Source of the DNA: Blastocystis sp. Blastoise
Taxonomy: Eukaryota; Sar; Bigyra; Opalinata; Blastocystidae
DNA: 64,000 nt
Assembly: GCA_039096225.1 (NCBI GenBank)
Contig: JBBPEB010000033.1
Span: forward strand, 1,115,001-1,179,000
Reading direction: 5' to 3'
A program made the translations under genes and the position numbers. Shown piece after piece: positions 1 through 12,172 of the stretch. Numbering within the stretch: position 1 is the stretch's first letter; each line of letters begins with the position of its first letter. The notes beneath the pieces were generated by a model. It was not told the DNA's origin. It searched no databases and saw only the letters and a program-made list of their open reading frames with translations.

Positions 1-731
1 TTACAATAAGTCCCCAAGTACCATCATGATTACAATAACGAGTATAAACACCAAATTCATCAGCATTACAAGGAAGAGTAGTTTCAGAATCAATTGGAAT
101 GGATGGCCATTCACGTTGTTCATCATCAATATCTATAGGACAATGATCAGGAGTACATATACCACTAACAGTACCCCAAATACCACCTTCTTCACAATTT
201 CTAGTTAAAGGACCACCAATAGTACCTTCACCACAATTATTAGTAACAGTTTCTTTTTCTTTAGTCATAGGCCATTCAATACCTCCAAGAATTTCATTAG
301 GACAAGCAATAGTACAATCAACCTCAGTAGGTTCCCAAAAACCAGTTTCATTACAGAAACGTTTCACTTCACCCATATAACCTGTTTTACAATCTTGAAC
401 GTTTTGAGTATAAGCATTTGTTTCAGGCCATACATATTCATATTCATCCATATCCGACTCACAAATAATTTGAGTACAATTAGAAATAATAGTTTCCCAA
501 TGACCGTTTTCATCACAAAAACGAGATTGTTCGCCATCAAATCCAGTTGCACAATCGAGAAGAACTTCAGAAGAAGATTCTGTCTCAGGCCAAGTAGTTT
601 CATCTATAATTTCTTCAGGGCAAGTAACTGCAAAAACAGTAATTACTATAAAAAGAAGTATAAATATAGAAAACATAAAGATATAGAAAAAATATACCTG
701 CTATGATAAAAATAAGAATTATATTCTTCAT
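1..731 (-). CDS. Secreted sushi/HRM-like cysteine-rich repeat protein (partial)
   Basis: Exons complement(1..645, 698..731), open at the left edge, so only the N-terminal 226 codons are seen. The start is chosen because it opens a short hydrophobic signal peptide (MKNIILIFIIAV...) that continues after a 52 nt GT-AG intron. The mature part repeats a module of about 60 residues: Cys-Pro, an acidic stretch with Trp-Pro, Cys, Gly, Arg-x-Cys, Gly-x-Trp, Cys. At least three and a half modules are present. This Cys/Trp/Gly spacing resembles complement-control (sushi) or hormone-receptor (HRM) modules of secreted or surface proteins. I infer an extracellular or surface role. Whether a membrane anchor follows is unknown because the 3' part is outside the window. 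Seen: signal peptide, repeats, intron. Inferred: domain family. Confidence 0.7.
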
Positions 732-1466
732 AATCCTATTTATTATTAGTTAATTAAAATTGTATAGAAAAAATGAAAAAAAAAAATTATCAGGAGATTT
801 TGATTGTTTAAAAGAATCAGGGGAAATTCATTGTTTTTAAGGAAATAAAATGGTTTTTTTATGGTAAAGAAAAATAGTAGAGTTTTTGCACTAAGAAGAA
901 AAGTGCATCGAATGAATTTAATTTTTTATTATTCAGACATATACTGAAAATGTATGAAATTTGCGATTTTTTAAAATTTTAATTTATTCAAAAAATGTTT
1001 TAAATTGGTTTTAGAAGAGATAAAAGAGTCTCTATAGGATAGAAGAATTATTGAGATGACATATGTATGAAGAGAAATGAAAATTCTAAATAAAAACTAG
1101 AATGATCACTGAGAGGATTCGTTATGAATAGTGTTTCTATTAGAATATACATTAATTTCATAATATTTAACATGATAATTTTAAATAATAAACAGGAATA
1201 ATTAAATATAATTAAAAAAAAAACACAACAAAACAAAAAGAAAATAAGGAAATATTATTATATAGAGAAGCGTTTATAGAGAATTCAAAGAAGAAAGAGA
1301 AAAATAATAAATCGCTATACTATAATGCAAGATAAGATAATATGAATAAGAATACATAAAAATAAAATACAATAGTACAAAAAAACAGAAATATAAATAT
1401 ATATTTAGGGAAAGAAAAAATAAAATAATTTCAATAGTATTACACATAATGAATAGATTTTATGCT
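732..1466. other. Non-coding spacer
   Basis: AT-rich spacer between the starts of the sushi-like gene and the 3' end of the ArfGAP gene. No ORF with plausible codon use, no GC-rich RNA-like block and no clear repeat was seen. Confidence 0.6.
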
Positions 1467-2412
1467 TTAGAAGAATGAAGGAATACCGCCTTGATTAGAG
1501 TTTTGGTTATTCATAGATTGTTGCATACCATAACCCATAGCAGCAGGTCTTTGTTGTTGTTGCATGCCATAACCCATATTCATATTCATACCCATACTAG
1601 TAGGTCTTTGTTGTTGTTGTTGCATACCATAACCCATATTCATATTCATAGATTGTTGAGGCATACCATATCCCATATTCATAGGTTGTTGTTGTTGCAT
1701 ACCATAACCCATATTCATATTCATGCCCATTTGTTGTTGTTGTTGAGGCATACCATAGCCCATATTCATATTCATTACATTACCACTAGGTTGAGGAGAC
1801 ATGGATTTAGGCATAGCACTGGTATTATAGAGATCCATAATAGAAGCAGCAGTAGGTTTAGCATTACCCTTTAAAGTAGTATTATCTTTATCCATAATAT
1901 TTTCTGACTTTCTACTAGCAGGACTAGGAGTATTCACAGATAAATCACCTAATAAATCCATAGGAGAAGTAGGTTGTTCTACAGGAGACATAGGAGACAT
2001 AGGAGAAGAAGGAGATGTAGGAACAGGAGACATATTAAAGAAATCTTCTTCATCACCATTAGATGATTTTGTAGAACGAAGAGACTTTGAAGATTTAGCT
2101 CTACCAGAAGAGGAAGATACTTCTATATATATATATTATAATTTATTTATTATTTAATAAAACAAATATTTAATTAATTAATTAATTTAAAAAATAATAA
2201 TAATAATAAATAATATAATAAATAATAATAAAAATAATATAATAAATAATAATAAATAATAATAAATAATAAATAAAAAAAAATAATAATAAATAATAAT
2301 AAATAATAATAAATAATAATAAATAATAATATAATAAATAAAACAAAAACTTCTATACATACTACTTTGAGATTTTCTAAGTTTAGCTTTAGGAACTTCT
2401 TCTTCAAAAGCA

Positions 2413-2444
<32 letters not shown>

Positions 2445-2997
2445 TACACTCTTTCTAGGAGATTTAGAAGCTTTAGGAGTAGCACTTCCATCAAGAGGCA
2501 TAGGACTCTTTTTAGTTTCAGCAGGAAGAGGTTCTTCACCAGGTCTACGAGCCCACTTCTTCATCTCATATTTAGCACGAATAAACTTCTCTAATTCACC
2601 CATAGTACTCTGTTCATTAGGACGAGGATAATCCTTAGGTAAATGATATTCCCAATAAGCATTAGCTCTCTTATTACCCCATTTTTGCATATTCTTTATA
2701 TGCTCAGGCTTCCAACTATCAAGGTTTGTTGATCTTACAAAAGAAATATGAACACCAAGATTTCTGTGTACACCAGAACAACGAATACAAATAAATGTAC
2801 CTAAAGTAGCTGAAGCCCATCGAGGACCTATAGATCACATATATTAACTCATTCTTATTATATTATTTTCTTAATTTATAGAAAAATAATAATTTCAATT
2901 ATTTACCCTTAGAACCACAATCAGCACAAACCTTATTGTAATCCTTCTTCATAAGACCATCAAGAATCTTCTTTTGCTGAGGAGTCAAATAACTCAT
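1467..2997 (-). CDS. ArfGAP of the SMAP/AGE2 type with Met/Gln/Gly-rich tail
   Basis: Exons complement(1467..2122, 2363..2827, 2907..2997), 403 aa. Residues about 10-125 form an ArfGAP domain: zinc finger CADC...CIRC (CX2CX16CX2C), then SGVHRNLG with the arginine finger and the conserved [12 protein letters not shown] stretch. This family stimulates GTP hydrolysis on Arf GTPases in vesicle traffic. The middle has a run of about 12 Glu. The C-terminal 120 residues are repeats of a Met-Asn-Met-Gly-Tyr-Gly-Met unit followed by 3-5 Gln, ending IPSFF. Such Met/Gln-rich tails occur in SMAP-type ArfGAPs; here the repeat is unusually regular. The second intron (2123-2362) is built of TAA/TTA repeats. 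The zinc finger and intron phases all fit, so the model is firm. Confidence 0.9.
1500..1775 (-). repeat. Coding repeat: MNMGYGM + polyQ units
   Basis: In-frame minisatellite inside the ArfGAP gene. About seven imperfect units encode (MN)nMGYGM followed by a CAA-rich (Gln) run of 1 to 5 codons. Unit length varies with the Gln run, which suggests slippage. Confidence 0.85.
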
Positions 2998-3171
2998 TCC
3001 CTTCTATTTATCCAAGTATTTATCTACAAAATCAAGAAATGAACATGAAAGATTAGCAATTTATCTATGACTTTATTATGATTTCTTTTTCACAATGCGA
3101 TTGGATGAACGAGTTTATTGATATACCTAATATCAAATTAATAGGACTATTATTCACTATATATCTCCTAA

Positions 3172-3366
3172 TCATACTTTAACACCGCCATTTTTCTCGA
3201 TTTCTTCCAGAATGTCAAAAAAGATTAGGGTCTTCTTTTTATTTTTCCAGGGATTATCGATTTTGAGAACAAGAAAATTTTCAACTATTTTACGTTCAAC
3301 TAACTGAATATGGCTGAAACATTCTTTTTTATTCAAACACATAAAAGTCATTATTTTCAATTTCAT
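3172..3366 (-). CDS. Small ORF, 64 aa, unrecognised
   Basis: The ORF starts MKLKIMTF and ends NGGVKV. It is basic, with an amphipathic pattern and codon use like its neighbours, and lies head to head with the small ORF at 3425 with about 58 nt between the starts. I do not recognise it. The sequence GTATGATTAG near its end could also be a splice donor, in which case this is only a first exon. It is kept because the stretch is otherwise empty and the protein is not low-complexity, but it may be chance. Confidence 0.3.
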   Translation of the reverse strand: MKLKIMTFMCLNKKECFSHIQLVERKIVENFLVLKIDNPWKNKKKTLIFFDILEEIEKNGGVKV

Positions 3367-3424
3367 TTATTAATTTTCGATTTTTTTGTACTAAGAACGA
3401 TTAATAGAAAGCATATACTAAAGA

Positions 3425-3631
3425 ATGGATGAGAAAAATCAGGAGATCATTGATGAATTAAAGAAAACATGTGTAGCAAGTCATCAATTAAAAAATGATT
3501 TGAAAAGACTTTGTACACTTACATCCAAAGAAAGTCAATTATATAGTAACTTCACAGTCATGAATAAATCGATGGATGTATGGAGGAAAATGTTTAATAT
3601 TTCTAATGACAATGATTCAGCAAAACAGTGA
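3425..3631 (+). CDS. Small coiled-coil protein, possibly DASH subunit Dad2-like
   Basis: A 68 aa single-exon ORF. It is a single amphipathic helix with Leu heptads (residues 8-50) followed by a conserved-looking Met-x-x-Ser-Met-x-x-Trp-x-x-Met-Phe-x-Ile motif. That order (short coiled coil, then a hydrophobic stretch with one Trp and 'N/S-I-S') resembles the core of Dad2, a small subunit of the kinetochore DASH/Dam1 ring in fungi and some protists. The resemblance is by eye only. Any small helical-bundle subunit would look similar, so the identity is an inference. The gene has no recognisable intron. Confidence 0.45.
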   Translation: MDEKNQEIIDELKKTCVASHQLKNDLKRLCTLTSKESQLYSNFTVMNKSMDVWRKMFNISNDNDSAKQ

Positions 3632-3904
3632 TCGTTCTCGTGTTTATTTAATTATCTCTAGGTTTATAAGCAGCACTATTTACACACTTTTTTCTTTTCC
3701 TATTTTATTTATATTATTCCATTTATGTTTCGTTATTAAGTCACCTTTAATTCTTTTTTAAAAAGTCTTATTTATGCCAGCATTTACTGTTATCAATACT
3801 TTCTTCATAAGACTAATTACTTTAAAAAATAAACTATTCATCTATTTTATTTTTATTTGACAAAAGCCAGTGATTACAAAACAATTTCATGATTATACAG
3901 AATA

Positions 3905-4526
3905 CTACGAGAGAGAATTATCATTTGGTTTTTCACAATTATAATTCTGTTTTATTTCTTTTCTTTTCAATTTAAGTGATTCTTCAAATTCAATTGATTG
4001 TTGAATCCGTTTATTAAATGGCAAAAGACGTAATTTTCCTTCTTTCCTTTTTTGTGTTCTTTTCTCAGTTTGTTTTATATTATCATTCCATTCTTTGGTT
4101 ATTTTTCTTGCTAATAATGCTATTTCCTTATTTGGATATTTTCGTAAAGGAATCAAAAGTATGCCTATCTTCGTTGCCTTATTGGTTTGAGAGGAGATAA
4201 AAAGGCCATCACACTGTTTTAAATAAAATAGAATATTCACAGGATCCTATAATAAATATATATGTGGCTCACGAAACGAATAAATGCCTAATACAATACA
4301 TTTTTCTCGATTGCTTTCATTAAGTTCTTTTTGATGCTTAAAACCTTTTCTATAGATATCTAATCAAATGTTTATGTGTAATTAAAAGATAATAATGAGA
4401 AAAACGTACAACTTTTTTCAAATCGGTGAGTGTCATTTGTTTTTTTTCCTTTTGCGCTTTGTGTTCATGATTTTTTATTTTGATTTTAGTTATTGAAAAG
4501 AAATGAGTTAAAGTAGACTGGCTCAT
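3905..4526 (-). CDS. TFIIS N-terminal (TFIIN/LW) domain protein
   Basis: Exons complement(3905..4246, 4300..4359, 4410..4526), 172 aa. Residues about 40-115 read as a TFIIS N-terminal domain: LMKAIEKNDP, then LKQCDGLFIS, T-K-IG-ILL, then the hallmark LRKYPNKEIALLARKITKEW. This four-helix domain is found in elongation factor TFIIS, IWS1, MED26, elongin A and PPP1R10-like proteins, where it binds short peptides in transcription elongation factors. A lysine/glutamine-rich helical tail follows. There is no TFIIS zinc ribbon, so it is not TFIIS itself; an IWS1- or LEDGF-like partner is possible. The model depends on two short GT-AG introns (50 and 53 nt) whose phases agree. Confidence 0.75.
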
Positions 4527-4650
4527 TATAGTTTAATATATATAAATAATTTTTAAAAATAAAATCATGAGAATTCGTAATAAAATACCATGAAAATGAT
4601 TCCTTTCCCAGAATAAATTAGTATTCTCTTTTAGTTCTTTATTTATCAAT

Positions 4651-5100
4651 ATGAGATTAAAATTTAGATATCTTCTTGTGCAGATAGATCATTATAGCAC
4701 AAAGAAGCACTCAAAACTGCAAATCAGAGATTATCTTACATCAATCAGAGTATTATTGATCTTTTTCTTGATAATTTTGTTGTTATTGTATGTAGACTAT
4801 TCTAGAAGATAATTTTGGTGATTACATGTCTTCAATAGAAGGTTCGTTGTTAACAATTATGCATTTTATTAACTAGTTTCTCTTTAAACAGCTTCCTATA
4901 TCATCTATTTAGTTATGCAGTTTGATGAAACAAAGGGTTGCTTTATTTTAAGATGTAGTCGACAGTTTGTTACGGAAATAGAGTTTATATTGTCGCTAAT
5001 TTCAAATATTAATAACGTTAAAGTTGCTCTGTCTACTGTATCGATGTCTGGAAGTCAAACTGTTGCGTTAAATTCTATTAAAGAATACGTTTCTGTATAG
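4651..5100 (+). CDS. POP5: RNase P/MRP protein subunit POP5
   Basis: Exons 4651..4749, 4796..4841, 4892..5100, 117 aa, stop TAG. The start MRLKFRYLLV matches the POP5 N-terminus (basic-aromatic-RYLL). Exon 3 gives the second half of the fold, with a hydrophobic strand, then F-D-E-T-K-G-C-F-I-L-R-C-S-R matching the family's G-I-V-L-L-R-C-R stretch, and a closing 'V-S-G-S-Q-T/ ... I-K-E-Y' strand-helix. POP5 is a core protein of nuclear RNase P (tRNA 5' processing) and RNase MRP (rRNA processing). It is shorter than the human protein (163 aa), lacking the acidic tail. Introns are 46 and 50 nt. The assignment rests on motif order. Confidence 0.8.
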
Positions 5101-5286
5101 TCAGTTATTTTATATTATTATTTTTCTTTTTGTGGAATTCTTTTATATGTTTTTGTTTTATATTGTTGTAAAATTATCATAATTTTATTCGTTTATCTTA
5201 ATGATTTGTTTTTGTATATTCGTGTTATTCACATTTTTTTAAATAACAAAAAAACAAAAGAATAGCTTCAATAATATATATAAATA

Positions 5287-7667
5287 TTACAATATAACAT
5301 TAATTTTTGATTCTTCTTTATGTCCAGATGAATATAGAATGTTATTCGATGAGTTATGTTTACATATCGATGTAAAAGGTGTATTAATATTAATATCTAT
5401 ATAATATGGAGAAGGAAGAGAGTCAATTCTATTCAATGTTTCCTATATATATATATATAAGATATATGATATTTGTATTGTTTGTAAATATATATATAGT
5501 ATTAGTATATTTATATATATATATACATAAACATATAGAACACTTGTTTTTTATGAATATAAATAATATATATATAAGTATTATTCAGTAAAAGTGTATA
5601 TATTAGAATATATATAAATAATTTATAGTATATATACTTCAAAAGGTTTAAAGTTATTTGTATATAATGTTTTTTCTTCATATCTTGATGAGAAATCAAG
5701 AATTCGAATAGAATTCCCTTGAGAAGGGAGTATATACATAGAATCAGAATACAGAAGTCCTTTTGTTGTACATGCCATATTATCTAGATAGAGAAATATA
5801 TATATAGAAGAGAAATAATAAGATATATAGTTGAATAAATAAAGGAATATATATATATATATATATATATACTGTCAGGTAACCACCACTTGTTTATATT
5901 TAATGCAAATTCATTACTACTAAACTATAAATATATATATTTATATATACAAAAATAAATTATTTATTTATATAAATATATATATAAATATATATATATA
6001 AATATACTTTCTCTTTTTTAACTTGTGTATATAAACTGAGAATTGTTTCAGTATATATATCAATAATAAAACACCATCCACATTTTAATGTTATTAATAA
6101 ATAATTCTATATATATATATAATTATTAATAACATTTCTTTCTATTATTGATAATAACAAAAAAAAAAAGAATATATCGAGAATAACAATAATATATATA
6201 AATTGAATATATTATCTTTTATAATATATATATACATTTGAGAATATAGTGTGTATATCAATTGGATACAAATCATAAGGAGGAAGAAGAGGTATATATG
6301 GAGATAATATAGAAGTTATAGAAAGAGTATATATACAAGTAGGAGAACTTGATGAAGAAAAAGGCAATAATCTATATATATATATATATATATTCAATAA
6401 TAATCGATATTTTATATAGTATAACTATTATATATATAATATATAATAAGTAAAGAATAATATGCTATAAATATATTTAATATACTGTAGATTTGTTCTG
6501 TCATATATATATAGAGTAGGAATATCAATATATGAAATAGCTAGTAATGAAGACGAAATAGGATAAAAACATGAGATCTATAATTGTATATATATATAAC
6601 TAAATAAAATACTTGAGAAGAACCCTTAGAGAAAAACCATTTTCGAATGAATGAATTACTGCGGGAATCATATTGATAAAAACGTCCACGGTTATCACCA
6701 CAAACAAATGTATTATCTATATATATTATTAAACTTATTATACTTATTTCTAATATTAATACTAATAATAATATTAATATTAATAAAACCATCAACATAA
6801 TTACATATATAATATATAATATTATAAATATATATAATAAAAACATGAATATGTTTCAATAAATACCTTCAAAGAAATGCATATATGAACTAGTTTTATT
6901 ATCAATAGGAATACTGTGAATCAATTGATACTTATATAAATCCAGAATAGGATATGAATTTAAGCCAGAATCAGCATAGATTATTTGTTCTGAAGATATC
7001 CATTCTAGATTTTGTATTGCTCCCTTTCATATATATATATATGTATTGAATATATAATATAATAATAATATATATATAATAGAATAATTACTATATATAT
7101 ATATATTCACATAAAAATAATCATATAATAAAAGAATAAACTTATTTACTTTTCCTTTAATTACCATATGATTATTATTTATATATAGAGGATTTAATGT
7201 TGGGTATTTTTTGATATTCTCTTTAAAATAAAAAGAATTATCAATTTCTAAAAAGCGTTCATAATTATATAGCGATATATAACCTGATTCTGTACCATCA
7301 CCACCTATAAAATTTTAAAAATTTTAAAAACGTAAAAAAAAAGCCGTTACCAACTAATAATCGATCTTCGTTTGAATTGAACTTCATACATAATGCTTCA
7401 AGATAATCTGCAGTACGACGCCGCCTTCTAGCGACAGTTCCCTGACTAGAAACCACATCAACAATCTCTGGATTAAGACCTATATTACTTATTCTCTTAT
7501 TTTTCAACTCAAATAAGGTTGTATAATTCTTAGAATCAACTGCATTATAAACCTCATATTTTCTTGAATTCACATTCCACCAAATGGTTCGTTTTGGTGA
7601 CTCTATATGAACAATGATGTCATTAGATTATGAACAAGATACTGTAGATAGAATTTAGAATATCCAT
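5287..7667 (-). CDS. WD40-like beta-propeller protein, 11 exons
   Basis: Exons complement(5287..5442, 5638..5783, 5873..5924, 6008..6106, 6236..6371, 6486..6577, 6613..6716, 6867..7023, 7150..7304, 7351..7602, 7643..7667), 457 aa; every phase agrees. The protein reads as degenerate WD repeats: e.g. 'I-W-W-N...', 'L-L-V-G-G-G-D-G...Y-I-S-L-Y', 'F-V-C-G-D-N-R-G-R-F-Y-Q-Y-D', 'S-L-L-A-I-S-Y-I-D...L-Y-I-Y-D', 'S-I-R-I-L-D-F'. There is a basic run RRRRR near residue 75. No classical WD dipeptide survives, so the family is inferred from strand pattern; a DCAF-type adaptor is possible but unproven. Introns are nearly pure (TA)n. Exon 1 is only 25 nt. I do not recognise a specific orthologue. Confidence 0.7.
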
Positions 7668-8068
7668 TAAATATTATTCATATATTCAATAATCAAAAAT
7701 AATTTTTTTATGAATTGAATGAAGAAAAACTAAAGTCAAGCAAATTATTTTATATATAAATTAAATCAAATGTAATCATTTTTTGAAATACATGTTAATA
7801 AGACTAAATTCAAAAAAAAATAGGAAAGCAATATATTTTATTCATATTTGTTGTTTATTATATAACATATAATTTAAAGTACGATTAACTATATATATTT
7901 AAGAATGTCCTTCTTAGTAAATGAAAAACTAGAAAGAAATAAAACTGCATGAAAAAAAAGGCACTACTTTTTATTTAGTGTTTGACATTATTTTATTAAT
8001 TATTTTGTGTTTCGGAGTAGAAGAATTAATATATTTGTTTAATTGAATTTCATAGATTATAATAGATA
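7668..8068. other. Divergent intergenic region
   Basis: 400 bp between two divergently transcribed genes, so it presumably holds both promoters. I see only A/T runs and no distinct motif or RNA. Confidence 0.6.
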
Positions 8069-9827
8069 ATGAATCCATATTCTTATTTGATTCCATGTAC
8101 TATCGTCATCTCTTTGTTACTTTGTTTATGGATGAATCTCTCATATGTGGCACCATTTAGAGATTTTCTATTTGATAAATCAGGAATTATTGCCTGTTTG
8201 TCAACTCAAGAAAAATCTCATCAGTATTTTTTATATATTATAATTACATAATATAGGATTCAATCATCAATCAAAGATTGGAACAAGACTCCTCTGAATT
8301 CATTCATTGATTCTGTCTTTTACGTCAATGTTTCTTCAAATAACTGGAGTACATTGGAAACTTTGACAATTCAACAAGATCAACTTTCTTGTTCAATATT
8401 GGAAAATGAAGGTACAGAATTGTTTTCTTCGTATCAGAAAATGGAAAAAAATCCTTACATTCATCAAGTGGTTCTCCCGTCTTCTATGTTTTCCAATAAT
8501 TCTACATATATAGATATCAATGTATTAGATCAAGAAAAAGAATCTATATACAAATCATCCTTCTTTCTCTATGCAACAGCAGATATGTCCGCAGCTACAT
8601 TACAAACATTATCAAATCATCAAAATATACAACCTGCTTTCCGTTGTACTTATCAGTATATTTTATTTTTTTTATTATTATTTTATTATTATTATTTTAT
8701 TATTGTTATTTTATTATTATTTTTATTATTATTTTATTTTATTATTATTTTATTTTATTATTATTTTATTATTTTATTATTATTATTATAAAAGAACTTA
8801 AATATATGTGAATTATTATGAAAGAGATTTTGTTATCAATTTCTATGCTTTATATATATAATACTATACTTATAGTGAATGTATTCCTTGTGAATCCCTC
8901 TATAATGGTACTTATAAAGATGGATCCTGTGCAATGAACTTATATTTATCTACTATATGTATATCTATTTCTCCTTGGTCGAATCTCGGAACTTCCAAGA
9001 AAATAATATGGAAACCAAATGTTGATACGTATTTATATATATAAGTTATTATTACTATTCTATTTCTTTCTTTTTCTTTTTTTCTTTTTTTGAATATTTA
9101 TTATTATATCAATTGAATTAATTCATTTTTAACATATTATATTATATATTCTATACTATTCTATACTATATTATTCTATATATAGTAAGTTATTTGAGAA
9201 TGAAGATGATTGTGGATGTAGTTATAACGTTGTAAATGGTGATTTAGGCCTTAATGAATGGAGTCCAGCTATGTACTCACCCTATAAACCTAATTCTATT
9301 AATATTAATGTATATTGTTATTATTATTAGTATTATTTTTATTATTATTATACTTATTATTATACTTATTATTATATTTATTATTATATTTATTATGCTA
9401 CTTATTATTATACTTATTATGCTACTTATAATAATACTTATTATTATACTTATTATTATTATTATCTTCAATCATATTTATAAAACTGAATTTCTATTAT
9501 GATAAGTATTTAATATATCACTTATTACTTCATATATAATATATAGTTACGTCATTTCAAAGATCCTTCAATTTCTATTCAATCAATAATTCATGGTTGT
9601 GATACACATTTTCTATATATAGATACATGTGTTTCTAAAAATTATTATCGATTATTTTCTTCTTTTATTTATATTATTTCAAATATTCTTATTCTTCCCA
9701 TCGTGTCCTTACTAATCTACTTTGTATATATATATATATATTATTATTATTATTTATAACTTCACTATAGTTTATTGGTATTGTCTTCAAATTATTCATG
9801 AAATATATATACAAAACAAAACAATAA
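8069..9827 (+). CDS. Two-pass membrane protein with large Cys-containing lumenal domain
   Basis: Exons 8069..8223, 8257..8655, 8876..9028, 9186..9309, 9547..9723, 9771..9827, 354 aa. Residues 5-28 form an N-terminal membrane segment (or signal anchor). Residues about 30-300 are polar with several N-glycosylation sequons (N-V-S, N-W-S, N-N-S-T, N-G-T) and Cys pairs (C-I-P-C, C-G-C). Residues about 310-340 are a second membrane segment, split by an intron, before a short basic tail. That topology places the central domain outside the cytosol. I do not recognise the family; TMEM248/TMEM219-like proteins share the layout but no convincing motif. The first intron is only 33 nt, the shortest in the window. 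Confidence 0.75.
8656..8875 (+). repeat. Intronic (TTA)n/(TTTTA)n repeat
   Basis: Intron 2 of the two-pass membrane protein gene. About 135 nt of imperfect TTA/TTTTA microsatellite on the sense strand, then ordinary AT-rich sequence to TTATAG. A similar TTA/CTTA repeat fills most of intron 4 (9310-9546). Confidence 0.85.
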
Positions 9828-10805
9828 TCTATTTAATATAGCATTCTTAACACATAAAGAAAATATCTTTTTTATATACTTTTAAAATATATTTATACTT
9901 AATAGTTTTCGTTGTCTATTATTATTATTATGCAGTCATTAGTTCTAATCATTTTTTTTAACAATATTCGTTTCATTTATATCCATAGATTTTTCAACAT
10001 AATCTCTTTCTTCTAATATATACTAATTTCTAATTTTTTATATTCATTTATTTTATTTATATATTTTGTAAATTATTAACTGTCATCCTATTTTATTCTT
10101 CATCTTTTTATTTATCATTATAAAAATATTTATACTATTCACTTCTTTTAATAAATTCTATCGTTGTTAACATTCATATTCTCTTTTTTTATTTAACGCA
10201 AAGCTTTTTATTTGGTATAACAATAACATTCTTATAGAAATATATATTTCTTGTTCACAACTCATTCTTTAGGCCATATTATATCTCATTTGATACATAA
10301 AGTGGCTTCTGTTCAATATATATCTACTTTTTGTACTCAATTTATCTCAATTGTTTCCTAACACACATTTGATTACACTTAAAAGCATTATTATGATATT
10401 CTCACTATAAAATTAGCATTATTGATATCAATAACACAACACAATTTCAATTATTTCAACTTTAAAATTTCTAAAACCTGACAGAAAAAAGAATTTTCCG
10501 AATGTTCATCATGACCAACGGTCGCTAAAACTGTATTCACAAAAAAATATATATTCCAAGAGAATTTTTCTTTACGCCTTTAGGGCCTAAAATCTCTTAT
10601 AAAAATGTTTTTTGGGGATGAGAATTGTACTCCAAGAGAGTCTTCTTGATGACCCTTGAGAATGACGCATCCTACATCAATCGAAATGAATCTCATTTTA
10701 TTTGTATTTTTGTGATTCAACAATCTGTCATTCACTTACGATTTGTGTTTGTTCATACAAAAGAGTTTCTTGTTCTTTTTTGGTTGTTTATCGTTTATAA
10801 CCATC
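9828..10805. other. Non-coding spacer
   Basis: Nearly 1 kb without a supportable gene. It is T-rich on the plus strand in its first two thirds. The last 350 bp, in front of the tetraspanin gene, are slightly less AT-rich and probably contain its promoter; no specific motif is evident. Confidence 0.6.
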
Positions 10806-11900
10806 ATGTTTGCTTCTAATCATACAAGATCTAAAGACAGAAAATGTACTTCATTTACTCTCTTGTCAATTTATCTTAGTTTCAGTGCCATTATTGTTGC
10901 CATCTTTGTTTTTGTTCTTGGTTGGGGTAATTTTAAAATCATTGGTGTCGACAATATTTTCTATCCTTATGTTATCGTTCTTGCTTCTATTTTTGTTTTC
11001 AGTCTTGTAACTGTCATTTTAATTTGTACTAATCTTCATTGTTGCAAGTCAAATATACTTTATTCATTAGCAGTTGTCTTCTCAGCAGTTAGTATCTTTG
11101 CTACTACCTTTTCTGTTTTCTTCCTTGCATTTGGAGCTTATCAAATGAAGCAGGTATTTTGTTTTATTCATTATTGTATTTATTGTTTATTTGTTGTTAT
11201 TATTAGATTTTGTTACTTTTATTTTTTTTTTATTATTAGATTTTGTTACTTTTATTTTATTATTATTAGATTTTATTACTTTTATTTTATTATTATTAGA
11301 TTTTATTACTTTTATTTTATTATTATTAGATTTTATTACTTTTATTTTATTATTATTATCTTATTTTTTTTATTTATTATTATTATTACTTTTATATACT
11401 ATATCTATATATCACAATAAAATAATATTATGTTTGTTTTTAGGGTTCATTTGATGTTGTTGTTTTGAAAGATATTCAAAAGATTATTGAAGATTATGGA
11501 TATAATCATATTCAGTCTTGGAGAGAATTTCAGAATGATCACGAGTGTTGTGGATTTGATAATAATATATTACTAATGACAGGAGATGCTTGTTTTAAAT
11601 CAGAACATATCAATTGTAAAGTTGTTTTTTCAAATCAATATTCTCTATTTATGATTCTACTTGCTTCTTCCTTCGCATTCCTTGATCTTTTCCATTTTGC
11701 AATTGTTATCTTTTTAGCAATCACAATATCTGTATATATTATTATTATTTTATTATGTTTTATATTTATTATTATGTTTATTATGTTTAATATTATATTA
11801 TTTTCTAATTATTTCATTATGTATAATATTATATATATATATATAGAAAATAGCAAGTATATCTTTCAATCGAGTCGAAGGTGAACCTCTTCTTGTTTAA
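10806..11900 (+). CDS. Tetraspanin
   Basis: Exons 10806..11153, 11444..11731, 11847..11900, 229 aa. Four hydrophobic segments (about residues 15-40, 50-75, 80-110 and 175-205). Between segments 3 and 4 lies a roughly 65-residue extracellular loop carrying the family hallmark Cys-Cys-Gly (H-E-C-C-G-F) and two further Cys (D-A-C-F and I-N-C-K). This is the tetraspanin EC2 layout; the family organises membrane microdomains. The loop is at the short end for the family. The cytoplasmic tail ends VEGEPLLV. Intron 1 is filled by a 30-bp tandem repeat. The start ATG was chosen as the one just before the polar N-terminal segment; an in-frame upstream extension exists but is not needed. Confidence 0.85.
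11190..11360 (+). repeat. 30-bp tandem repeat in tetraspanin intron 1
   Basis: About five near-identical copies of a 30-bp unit containing TTAGATTTTATTACTTT separated by TTATTATTA. The first two copies differ by GTTACT for ATTACT. It lies wholly within the intron (11154-11443). Confidence 0.9.
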
Positions 11901-12172
11901 GTTATAATGTTATTTTCTTTTCAATTCATTTTTAGTTGTTTTTTGTTTTATTTCTTTTATATATATATAAACTCACATATACAGTAAACAAAAAAATAAA
12001 ATAAATATTGAAACAAATTTATATATATAATATATATATACGCAAAAAGCATAAATAGGATACAAATTCATTTAAAGAAATCAAAAAAAAGTTAAATATA
12101 ATTATATAATTAGATATATAATAAATAAAAGATATTACAATGAAAAATAATAGAAACACCGCAAAAAATGAT

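Noticed and set aside
1491-1874. His/Ile-rich plus-strand ORF
   Set aside because: Antisense shadow of the Met/Gln/Tyr repeat of the ArfGAP.
5406-5591. Plus-strand ORF opposite the WD40 gene
   Set aside because: It is the reverse of a (TA)n intron plus the last exon of the minus-strand gene; the protein is Ile/Tyr repeat.
9254-9502. Ile-rich ORFs on both strands
   Set aside because: Translation of the TTA/CTTA microsatellite in an intron.
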